A DNA stretch of 64,000 bases from assembly GCF_002234675.1 (NCBI RefSeq), contig NC_019871.2:24585466-24649465 (forward strand), read 5' to 3'. Source of the DNA: Oryzias latipes. Lineage: Eukaryota; Chordata; Actinopteri; Beloniformes; Adrianichthyidae. Below the pieces are notes generated by a model that was given only the letters and a program-made list of their open reading frames with translations, was not told the DNA's origin and searched no databases. Position numbers and translations under genes: made by a program. Position 1 is the first letter of the stretch, and the number at the start of each line of letters is the position of its first letter. This document shows, piece by piece, positions 47,818-60,703 of the stretch.

Positions 47818-48165
47818 AAGATCCACACCCATCATCTTTTGAAGTGGTCCTTTAATTATGATTATGCTGTTTTAGCCAAAATCAAAAAAACTGTTATTTT
47901 ATGGAACATAGTTTTTACAGAGCAGTGGTTCATCAGATATTCACTTTAAAGTTGTGGGGTGGGCCGCTGATGCACAGCAACCCTGCCCCATTTCCCATCA
48001 TCTATCTGTTCTCGTACTAACATTACCGGTGCAACAAAAACGGCGAATAATATTGGAGTTTTGTTACAAATATGCTTTTTTCTAAACAGCATTTTTTCAT
48101 CTGCTACAGATTTACGACGACTTGAATAAAGAAAGACTAAGAAATGCAATTTTAAGCTTAAAAAA
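47818..48165. repeat. Family A element, copy 4, internal deletion
   Basis: It starts with a CATCATCTTTTGAAGTGGTCC block and includes CAACAAAAACGGCGAATAAT, as in copy 5. The roughly 130-bp peptide region found in copies 1, 2 and 5 is deleted. It ends with GAAATGCAATTTTAAGCTTA. Confidence 0.65.
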
Positions 48166-49790
48166 TAAAATAAAAAAACGTTTTTCCTTTACCCTTACTT
48201 AGTCTTAATATGTGAATGTGCAAGTCAGTGAGATGTAGGGATGGGGGGTGGATTCCCACTATTTTGTTTGTGCTATGCCCCGCACTTCCAGCATCTTTGT
48301 TTACACTGGTCCTCTGCTCTTTTCACACAGAATTGATGGGGATGGCACAAGCATTAAGCACATTGCTTTTGGCAGCCATGGTGGCACAAGTACACACTGT
48401 CAAACACACAGTGTGCTCTTAAACCCACCGCAGTGACCTTTCAGATGCAGATGGAACAACGGCTTCCCGCCACTGCCAAAATGTCAACATCATTTGCTCT
48501 CGCTTCACTTCCCAAAAAAAAAAAAAAAAAAAAGAAGGAGCAAATTTTTACCGGCGAAGCCTTCATGTCCTTTGCAGATGTACTAAACACGTGTGTTCAC
48601 TCTATTTGCATTGTTTAAGGACATGAATTCCCAGGTTTTTTTACTGAAACACAAACAACATTGCAGGGAGATGAATGCCAGGCTGTGCTCTGTGCATCCT
48701 CACGCCAACACAAAGAGAGTGCGGTCTCATCTGTTTGTTTCTGTCAGGGTACACTGTGAAACATGGGGGGGGGGGTAATAGAGTAAAAGCAAGAAACCAC
48801 GTGAACATTTTGTTTTGGGACCGTGCCCTGCTCGGAGGGTCACCATAACTCTGCGAACTCTAAAAAGCCAAAAGCTTGTGTCACAGCGGTCCAGATAGCT
48901 TTGAATCTGAAAACCTGGGTCTGGCTGACCCCATAAACAAAAATGAGGCAGCAGCAACACCTCCACATCTACATGCTGACTCACATGCCATCCTTTGCAT
49001 TATCAACTGGAAAGCATAAACAAGCAAGACAGATATGAAGCAACACAGGATACATCTTTTTTTTTTTTTTTCATTTGGAAGCTAATCAAAAAATGTTTTC
49101 CCATCAAATCTAAGAATATTCTGGAAAATGACCTCAGTTTTGATAGATAATGCTTGTTCCACAAAACAATATTTTACAGGATTTATTTGAGGATTTTTCT
49201 GAAACAAAAACATTTTGAATGCACTCAGAGAAGTAATGACAAACGACACTGCCAAAAATAGATCTTAACTTAAAAAAATAACCCTGAGTCATACACTATG
49301 CATACTTTTTAAGCATGTGTGTCTGGCATCCTTTGAAAAGAAAAAACCCTGTTTTCTTTTTATTTTTTTTTGTACTTCATTGAGGGATCAAGACCTTTCA
49401 CCCCCTTACTCCATTACTTTCTCAGAGCTTTACCCGCCCCCACCATATCACATTTAGCTCCATGCTTCTGAGCCGGAGGGGGAGCACGAATGAGAGACAC
49501 GTTCAACCAAATCCGAGGAAATATCTGTGAGGGTGGAGATGTGTGGTGGGTGAGGAGCTGCCAGGCATGTGTGCGTGGGAGGGTTGACGTCTTCACTGAG
49601 GTCTTTGTGCCCTAAAAGCTAAAAGGTCCCTGTCACATCAAAAAGGGGGAGAGTGAGACTGTTACAGTGGACAGCTTACTCCCAGCTATGGTCTTTGCTG
49701 ACAGGTGTCACGCATTTGCTCGGTTTCCCATTTCCATCTATGCTCAGGGAAAACATTTGTGTCTGAAGTCAGTGTTTGTTTTATTTATTT
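48166..49790. other. intergenic; poly-A and poly-G runs
   Basis: Contains a run of about 21 A near 48513 and a G run near 48765. No gene recognised. Confidence 0.45.
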
Positions 49791-50085
49791 GGGCCAGCAG
49801 TGGCTCAGGCGGTTGAAAAGATCGTCCAATGATCGAAGGGTCGGAGGTCCCCCCCCCCCTCCAGCCAACCGTCGCTGTGTCCTTGGGCAAGGCACTTCAC
49901 CCTCCTTTGCCTTCAGCGCAGAGGGTCGTAGGTGCGAACTGGCAGCCACGCCTCTGTCAGTCAGCTGTGGCTACAACAGAAGATACCATCACCAAGTATG
50001 AATGAGGAGTGAATGAATAATGGACACCCTGTAAGCGCTTTGGCCGTCGAGAAAAGCGCAGTTAAATCCAAACCATTGCTATTAT
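49791..50085 (+). repeat. tRNA-derived SINE with L2-like tail
   Basis: Head GGGCCAGCAGTGGCTCAGGC (A-box-like), core TCCTTGGGCAAGGCACTTCA, and tail CCTGTAAGCGCTTTGG followed by GAAAAGCGCAGTTAAATCC. This is the usual layout of fish SINEs mobilised by L2-type LINEs. A run of C at about 49851 interrupts the head. Confidence 0.7.
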
Positions 50086-50210
50086 CCACTATTAGGAAAG
50101 ATTTTGAGTAAAAAGTTCCTCAGGTTGATTTTGTGCTGATGACTTTCTCTTTAGTTTTTATCTATTAGATGATCTTTGATTCAGGTGTATTTGAAGCTTC
50201 TTCTTTGGAG

Positions 50211-51079
50211 AACTGGTCCCTAACCCCCGGGCTTTGGACCAGTACTGGTCCATAGGACAGTTGGTACTGGGCAGAAAAAAAACAAGACTTACATTTTTTC
50301 TGTTTAATTTCTAGTCTGAAGAAACTTTTTCTTTTTTGGAAAACTACTGGGTTCTAACCATCTTATCCGACTCATTCGTGACGCATGTCAAGTCGCTCGG
50401 TCACGTGTCTTAAATACATCCTCTACGCCGACCGCTACATTGGAACCCCCAAGCTAACAAAGTCAACAAAAAAACAAACATATCTAGAATGTTTCTTTTT
50501 GCAGAAAAGAGTCAGTGAGGAAACAGAAGAAGAGAATTTGACTTCAAAATAAAAGAAAGCTTCAATTACCAGACAAAAACCAGGAGTCTTTACTCTAAAC
50601 ATGGATTTATTGTGACAGTTGTTCCCACACACAATAACAATAATGCAGAATATTCACCAACTGACTTTCTAATGAAAAAAGTTGGTGGATTTGCGCTTAT
50701 TGTTATATTTAGAAAATATCAGTTTTAGTGACCTTTTTCTTCTTAATATTTATCTATCACACCTTAAAAGTCAGGCTGACATTCACACTTGATTTTTTTA
50801 GCTTCCACTATGACAGTTATGTGTCAAGGGAAAATATATTTCACATTTTAATGAGAAATATACATACTTCATAAAAACTGGTGTACAAATAAAGTTTAAA
50901 CCAGGTGCAGATATTTTACGGAGGAGGAAGATAAACTTCACCCTCAAATGTCAAGAGACACTGGAGGCAAAAGAAATAAATAAAATTGGACGTCCGCATC
51001 TGCCTTGTACAGGCCGCTTTGGGAAAACATTCTCTGACATTAAACCGGTCCATGGCCTGAAAAAGGTCGGGGACAACTG
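50211..51079. mobile_element. hAT/Charlie-like non-autonomous element
   Basis: The left end CTGGTCCCTAACCCCCGGGC and the right end (ACCGGTCCATGGCCTGAAAA, then GGTCGGGGACAACTG) are the two known termini of a Charlie-type family (consensus CAGTGGTCCCCAACC). About 870 bp without transposase. No clear 8-bp target duplication is seen. Confidence 0.65.
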
Positions 51080-51199
51080 TTTTAGTGAATCATTTCTGAT
51101 TCATCAGAGAAGCCAAAGAACAAAAATGTCAACAAAAACAACGTGTTTTTGCTGATTTGAATGAACTGTCAGTGTGTTTGTTCAACTACAGCCCTTGAA

Positions 51200-51920
51200 G
51201 GTAGGGAGAATCAACCTGCTGAGGAAACTTGTCTTGCAAGAGCTCGCTGTCCAGTATCTTGCAGGAAATCCCAGTTTCCTTCCTGTATGGCACTCATAGT
51301 TGAAACATTTCCGTCAGGTTTCAGGTGATTCTGGGTTTTTCCCTATGGAAAAGGACCTCTTTGAGCGAGTGGGGAGGATGCTCCGCCTCCAGAATCTTAT
51401 TTAGGTCGATCACGCACTCTGTCACGGCGGTGATGTAATCTCCATGTGGCTTACTAAGTAAATCCCAGCCTTGAAGTACCCCCGCAGTTTCCTCATAGTC
51501 GAGAGGTCACCTCTTCACACCTTCTTTGGCCATCAGCAGGCAGTTGGTGTAGGTGGAGCCGAAAATACTTTGACTGGTAGAGGAAGGCCTGATGCAGCTT
51601 TTGGTTTTGAAAAGTCAGTGGCGTGAGAGTGAAGCTGGTTTTTGGAGTTCAGGTTGAATTCATCCGGCCGTTGTTTTTGTCATGCAGCTCACAAAAAGTG
51701 GTGAGGTCACATCCATTGTAGGCTGATGATTTAAAAAAGGCACAAATACACAAAATATACCCACATTTTATTACCAGAAACTTTCAGCTTAATGTCATCG
51801 ACAGCACAGCTTATGTGAAATTTCTTCCTGCTTTCTGGCTCCAGACTATTTTTCCAGCTTCTTCCATTCATCTTTTACAGATTTGAGGTCTTATTTCAGG
51901 CATAAAAATGACTTTAAAAA
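51200..51920 (-). pseudogene. decayed coding sequence, parent unknown
   Basis: Several coding-like segments follow one another on the minus strand in different frames. In order they include VDDIKLKVSGNKM (about 51800), CDLTTFCELHDKNNGR (about 51700), STYTNCLLMAKEGVKR (about 51550) and a 61-codon open stretch (51506-51324) containing GWDLLSKPHGDYITAVTECV and DLNKILEAEHPPHSL. They are separated by stops and frameshifts and show no splice structure. This looks like an old retrocopy or a degraded gene; I cannot name the parent. Confidence 0.4.
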
Positions 51921-52863
51921 AGCTTAATTAACTGTCCAGCAAAGTCATCAGAAAACAGACTTCCATGTTTAAGAGTAAAAACGTTGACACATTTCATTAA
52001 AAGGGCTACAAAAACCTCTTGTTGACAGTTTCACTGATTGTGACCATGTGACTATTCTGCTCCAAGATGTGATTGCTCCAAATGCTTGTGGGATTAGGAT
52101 TTTCCACTTGACTTTTACACGTGGATGTTCCTTTTTTCACAAACTGCGAGGGAGCTGGGAAAGGCCTGGCCTTTTCCTCTCAGCTGAACACAGTCCTGAC
52201 GTGGAAAAACAATTAAAACGAAACATATGGTGGCGTGGAAGACCCAAGTGCTGCTTGAAATCAGCGCATTCACAGATGCTGTTAGCAAAGGAAAAATAAT
52301 TTCTAAATATTTTCTAACATTGAAAGGAAAAGGAGTTCAAGCTATTGAAATCCTCATTTAAGATCCCTAAGACCGCATGTTTGAAGAGAAGGATTTAAAA
52401 GTGTTTTATCCATCAGGAAGCAGAGGATGTTGTCTGACCACACAGATCAGTCGGAAATTGTTTTTGTAGACCAGTGGCACTCAGTAGTGGAAAATCCTTC
52501 GGTTCTTTCAATTTGATTAGTCAGGCATATCTGCTTAGTGTTTCTGTGCTCAGTGTTTTGTATGTGTAATGGAGTTTGCCGTTCAAGCCAAATCAGCCGA
52601 TTAAATAGACAAAAACTTGAAAGTTATAGTTGTTATTCCACTGGTGTGCCGGTTCATGAACTGCTTTTTTCTGAAGGTGCAAGCATCCAGCACAGAGGCC
52701 TGGGCCTCTCAGAGCCTTATTCCTGGCAGGTGAGGAATGGCAACTCAGAAGGAATTCACAGCTCTGTCAGGTGATCTGTGGTAACTGCTCCTAAGGGTGC
52801 AATCAGAAGAAGATAAACTGTAGCAGCACTGCGGGGTTATCTGCCCTGAAGAAGATTTGTCTA

Positions 52864-52930
<67 letters not shown>

Positions 52931-54029
52931 TTTCTATGTTTTGGGGGGGCTGGTTAGAATATGTTGTGCTGTTGTGTGGTTGTGTCTGACAGATCACTCA
53001 CAGACAAAATAAATCTGGGGAAGAGGTAAACACGAGGAAGTAAGCGGTGATCAAGAATAAAGTTGTTCTGCTCCCTCCTCTTTGGCTTCTCTCATGGACC
53101 CCTGAAGTGCACAGCTAATTCCTAAGCTCTGCCCCAAAAAACAGGGACATCACGCAAACTCACCTCTCTGCTTTGCATTGTGGCACACGTGCACGCAAAA
53201 CCCATGCCATCAGCTGTGCATGCATGCAGCTTACTCCTGCAGAGGAAAAAGGAAACCAGCTCAGCAGGAGGTGAAGCAGTGGGTCAGCTAGAGCAGCAGA
53301 ACAAATGCTGGTTGTTGGTTTTTGTTTTGTTTTTCTCATCAGGTTTATTGTTTTGTTTGTTTTTTTGTATTCATTGTAGATCCCCTCTGGCAGGCGTGTC
53401 ACAGGCTTGAAGGATTAGGTGAAGAAAGGAAAAGAACATTTAAATGTACTTGTCCGTTCATGCATATGTGGCTGCTGGGTCTAATCACCTTGATGTGTGA
53501 CACATTTTATGAGGAAAAAAGTCTGGAAGAATAGCAAAAAATAGAATATACGTTTATTTTCTATCCTTTTTAAAAATTGTACCTACAGAGTCAACAGTCC
53601 GGAAAGTTATGTAGCTTTTCATGTGGGTTAACACATGAGCTGCTTATGGAACCAGAACTTTTAATAGTGTAAAAAAAATAAAGAAATAAACAACTAAAAG
53701 TGAAGAATTGATTCTAACTTCTTGTAGCTGCAACATTTTTTACTTTAATTAAAAACAAACTAAATATTTCTGGTGATTCAGAGCTGGGGGACTTTCTTCA
53801 AACAAGACAGCAAATACTGACCTCTAGTGGACAAAGTCTGAATTTCTATTTGCCAGAACTTGTTTAATTGCACTTTTGTTTCAGTCAGTTCTATCAGAAT
53901 TTTTTGTTCACAATTAAAAATGATTTGAATAAAAAATATTTCATAATAACAATTTCATTTGAGTGAGATATTACCAGGTAATTTATAATGTCTTGTCCAG
54001 TGCAACGATCAGTTATAACCTGAGATCGA
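51921..54029. other. intergenic with (GT)n microsatellite
   Basis: No exon recognised. The only clear feature is the (GT)n tract at 52867-52930. Confidence 0.4.
52867..52930. repeat. (GT)n microsatellite
   Basis: About 32 GT dinucleotides with one T-for-G interruption near 52915. Confidence 0.97.
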
Positions 54030-54372
54030 AGACCCACACTGATAAAATTTGTGTTTTTGGTGTTTTTTAACATGTTTTTGTCGCATTTTTCTCATGATGG
54101 GGGACATATAAAAAGAATTTTTAGCTTAAAATTGCATTTCTGAGAATTTCTTTATTCAAATAGTTGTAAATTAGGAGCAGATGAAAAAATGTGACGTAGA
54201 AAATACGTTGGGCGGACAACAAGCTCCCTGCTCCGCTGCATTCTGAAGCATCCACTTGTAGACGATTAGATCCATGTATGTCTTTGGTTTCCTCGTCTGA
54301 GCTGACATATGCCTCAGAACTGTACGGCTGGATAGCTCCAACATTGCTCGCCGTTTTTGTTGCTCTGGTCAT
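54030..54372. repeat. Family A element, copy 5
   Basis: The best-preserved peptide region of the family: the minus strand reads ASNVGAIQPYSSEAYVSSDE from an ATG near 54372. The 3' block (TTTGAATAAAGAAATTCTCA on the minus strand) matches copies 3 and 4. The open frame is 83 codons long but diverges from the other copies after SSDEE because of an indel. Confidence 0.68.
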
Positions 54373-55179
54373 ATTTTACCTACATTCCCTCTCGCTCCCT
54401 ACGCTCCTCCTCTTCCTTGCTTTCCGTCCACCCGGCCAGTCTCTCCATGGCCTCTGCAATATAGACACTCCCCATTTCAAATCCAGGTTAAACACTCACT
54501 TTTCTCACTGATTCTTTGTTTTTTTTCATGCCGGCTGATCTGATTTTATTGTGTTTTTAACATTTACTGCTTTTTGTGGTTTTATTGGACTGCTGTGGTG
54601 ACTTTGGGCAATGAGAAAGGCACTTCAGATTAAATGCATTTAAATTATTAATTCTAGTAAGAAAAGAATAAATTTGCTGAATCAATCTGCAACTTCCACT
54701 CAGGTATTTAACAGTGATCAACAGTTTAAATTCTGTCTCTGTGCCCCGGCCAAACACACCTAGTTAACCTGAACTCTCTTTTTGAAGTTTGATTGATGAT
54801 CTTCTGTCATTTGTTTCCTCCACCTGACCTCAGGCCTGCTGAACGTTTATGAGGCACTGGAAGGTTTCTAAGAAACTAAAAATTCCTGACATCTCAAGAG
54901 GTTTTCTGGAAGATAAATGTCAGGGGGGTGAGATTTCCCATTTTAGCACTAAACACTCTTATTAGACATACAAAACGGGATTAAATGTGGGTCAGTGAAA
55001 CCCAACAGAATTTTTCCTATATATACTTTAGGTAAAATTTAAATTTTAACTGTGTGGTGTGGCTTACCCTAAGCAGTGATGAAGCAAGTGATTATTTGTT
55101 GCATTTTTATCCCCGTCTGGGTGGGAGGTTTGCTGAAACGGTGCCACGAGGCAAGAAGTGCAGCGCTTTGGTCCTCCGT
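54373..55179. other. intergenic upstream of ssr3
   Basis: AT-rich sequence; GC content rises only from about 55.1 kb as the ssr3 promoter begins. Confidence 0.45.
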
Positions 55180-55333
55180 CCTCCAGGGGGCAGCAGCGGC
55201 CACACTGAGAGGAAGTGGTGAATGAAGTCCCGGGATTGTGCTGACGCGTCCCTCTTTCCTCTTTCTTCCGACGTGTCAGTCCTCTTGTGTCCAGACAAAA
55301 CCGAGGAGCTCACAGACCGTACATCTCGCAGAT
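55110..55333 (+). promoter_or_regulatory. ssr3: ssr3 promoter and 5' UTR
   Basis: GC-rich sequence without a TATA box just before the ssr3 ATG. A CTCF-like motif (CTCCAGGGGGCAGCAG, 55181-55196) and a pyrimidine-rich CCCTCTTTCCTCTTTC stretch (about 55250) are present; the latter may be near the transcription start. There is no ATG between 55288 and the start codon that opens a long frame. Confidence 0.55.
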
Positions 55334-57663
<2,330 letters not shown>

Positions 57664-57830
57664 CGGACAAAGGCGTGGATGACGGAAGGACCTGGCTGGG
57701 GGGTGGGGGGGGGGGGGTTCAAAAAATACATTTCATTTTCCTGAAATGTGTGATCAAATGTCTGGAGGCTGCCTCTCCAGGTCCAGCTTTTTTGTTCTTG
57801 TTTTGTAAAATAAAAAAATCCAAAGTACTT
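57664..57830 (+). terminator. ssr3: ssr3 3' UTR and poly(A) signal
   Basis: The first AATAAA after the stop is at 57809-57814, giving a 3' UTR of about 165 nt. A nearly pure G run at 57698-57718 lies between the stop and the signal. Use of later signals is possible. Confidence 0.6.
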
Positions 57831-60613
57831 GACCAGCCTGAGAGCCTTTTTCTTTTTTTTCTTTTTAAATCAAATTGCAGAGTTTCTTGTGTTGCAGCCA
57901 AAAACCAGACGAGCCCATCAGTTGCAGCGCATTTATTTATAATTCATGTCAAATATTTACAGAGAATCTACTGTTTAGCAGAGACAACACAATGAAGGGG
58001 TGAATGTTTCACACTAAATAAGCTATAGCAGCGTTAAGTTTATTTTAAAACCCCTTTTACAAACCACCAGTCTCCTCTGCTGTGATGTGCACATTAGAGA
58101 CTTGGGTAAAAGTTTTTATGTTTGCTATTCTCTTAAATCTTAGATTTCTGTCTGGACTTGTAGAGGTTGAATCAGTTTAACAGCATAGAATGAGTCAAAC
58201 TAGATTTAAATTCACATCTACTTCCTACTGTGACAAAGTCCAGAGTTTTCCTTTTCATAACTAAACATGACACCTTCATCAGTGAAAAAGCATGAAATTT
58301 TCCAGTTTACCTTTGTAAAAAATACATATTTTTTTCTAACTTCACCTTTTTACTTCATAGTCCCAACACTGACATGTGATTAAGGACATCCCTGAAGGTA
58401 AATCTGTTGCAGGACTCTGGTCAAGGCACTCTGCCAGGCTGTGGTGTTGAAACGCATTCAAAGGCAGCAAAAATAATAAAGTCACATGTTTTTTCACATC
58501 AAGCTGCATGGAAGGAAAACCCAATAGAGCAAACATTCCTCCAGTTTCTAACTTTTTAATTTAAAGGGGCGGGTCATTGAGCCTTTTTGAAGCACTGTTG
58601 GTTAATCCTGCAGGGGGGCCAGTGTGTAACGAACATTTACAGGGTGGTTTGTGCCACGAGTCAACAAACCTCAACAAAAGTGAAGACTGGGACGTCTGCT
58701 GGTCTCAGTGATGGCTTCTTTCCCCAAAACAACCAAAAAGACGCACATACCCCCCCCCCCCCATCCTCATGAACTCATCAAGTCAGTGACCACAAGTCTT
58801 GTTTGAGTCAACATAACATGAAAAAGATATAACAATGAACACACCTCTCTGGAAACAACACTGCAACTGATGTGACTGCAACTCTATTTACATCCTATTT
58901 ATATCTTAGCCTTACAATACAGCAGAGTGTTTATTTGTAATGGAGCTTTCCACGTGGTTTTTATTATTTTACAAGGTGTAATATTATATTTAATATATAA
59001 ACATTTTAAAACAGAAATGAATTGCAAGATGTAGAAATAAAAGTAATATTTAAGGACTCTACTGTATGAATAAATATTATGATTCACCTTCGTCACATCC
59101 CAAATAACTTGTACATTTGCCTCGTTGCATCATTACCAAGCAGTTTCTGCAGTTTTTGTAAGCAGACCAGGACTAATCCAGGCCTCTGTTAACTTCAGTT
59201 CATAAATGCAAGCTTCTTTTAATGTTTAAATGCAGTTTGAGTGCACAAGCATTGTTTTTCATAATCAATAAATGCAAACTCTTTTTAAACTTTTGGGTAG
59301 GAAAGGAACTTTCTCCTTTTTTTACATGAAGCAGAGTTCATCAAATTGACCACCAGGGGGCGACATGCTTCACATTTTACCACTCTGCTTCCTTTCTGAG
59401 TCCAAATTGCTTTCCTTGATGTCCCACAATCCTCTGCTACAGCAGGCAAGCTTTTACTTTTCTGTTTACTTAAACTTTTTATATTATGCATTTATTTAAA
59501 AAAAAGAGAGATAGATTAGAGGCACACTATCTGAAACATGCATCTGTTGGTTGATACGCTGAGGTTCACTGAAAGCTACTTTTGTGATATTCAGTTTCAA
59601 ATATAGAATAAATTACACTTTTAAAGTACCTTAAAGCTAGTTTTGGGTGACAGGGTGAGGAGGCTTTGTACATTTTCATAAAGCTCTTTTTAATGGGTCG
59701 CCTTGCCGTCTCATCGACTTTACGACTTGAGCTCGCACCTTTGACACAGAAGGCGAACGTTTTGAAGCACATATGCAAATTCTGTTTTTCTGCACTGTGT
59801 ATTAATGAAAGCACTGACTAAGTGATCTGCATTCAGCATGCAGCTGAAGCTTCCGTGTGTTCACTCATCTGAGGTCCATCCAAATCCGAGTAGCTGGCAC
59901 TCATGAATTCAGCTGAGGTGCTCTCATAAATAAAATATTGGTCCAGTAGAGATTTTTTATGCTCAGATTAATTTATTTGTTGTAAAGGTCTGAAATTTAA
60001 GCAGGCAGACACACCAATGCTGGAGTGGGAAATCGATCTGGTTCCATGGGTAAAAAATAAATAAATAAAGGTGCTCTCGAGCAAGGCACATCAACTCTAA
60101 ATACCTCCAAAAAGTGGAAATGCCCCACAAATGTCAGTGCATTCATTCCAGCTATGCCTTGGATGACTGTGTTTGTGTATAAGAACCAGACAGAAAGGAT
60201 CATCTGCAGGTCCGAGACTGTATGTCTTGTTATTCAAGATGAGAAGAACTGGATCTGGAGGATGTAACATTTTGACCATGTCAGCAAATCAAAGCTTTGA
60301 CAGTCGCTTCTTGAAGGTCTGCATACCTGCGTGTTTGTGTGACACCAGGATTTTACATTTACTTTCTGAACAATTCTTTCAGCTGAGCTAGACTGCACCT
60401 GAGATGACCTTGGTGGTATAGAAGCTGGAGAAGTGGGAGACGTCTCAAACAGACACAGTATGCAGCCCCTCCGGACATGGCTGTCCATTCCAGGCTGAAG
60501 TGAACGGAGGTCCAAGGTGAGGACCACGGACATGAACGCCGAAACTGAGAGTCCAAGGTGGCAGAGGTTAAGAGGGAAGGTACAGCCTTCCCCTTGGTGT
60601 CCACCAGCTGAGT
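57831..60613. other. intergenic between convergent ssr3 and kcnab1
   Basis: Contains the presumed kcnab1 3' UTR at its right end. On the minus strand AATAAA occurs at 59977-59972, a candidate signal about 640 nt after the kcnab1 stop; further candidates exist to the left. A C run of about 14 lies at 58750. No coding sequence recognised. Confidence 0.5.
59347..59365 (+). promoter_or_regulatory. strong CTCF-like motif
   Basis: TTGACCACCAGGGGGCGACAT is one or two bases from the vertebrate CTCF consensus core CCACCAGGGGGCGC. It lies between the 3' ends of ssr3 and kcnab1, where an insulator site would separate two convergent units. Confidence 0.5.
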
Positions 60614-60703
60614 CTAGGAGCGGTAGTCTCTCTTACTGTACGGTCTGTTGCCCAGGATATGGTCAATTTCCGAAACCACATGTGAGGTCATCTTTGGAAG
60701 GAC
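60614..60703 (-). CDS. kcnab1: kcnab1 last coding exon
   Basis: 90 nt. Acceptor CTTGTTTAG. Codes [19 protein letters not shown] and [10 protein letters not shown], then TAG at 60616-60614. Confidence 0.94.
   Translation of the reverse strand, partial: VLPKMTSHVVSEIDHILGNRPYSKRDYRS

Noticed and set aside
49791..49870. tRNA gene
   Set aside because: Only the degenerate promoter boxes of a SINE head; the body continues into the SINE core and an L2-like tail.
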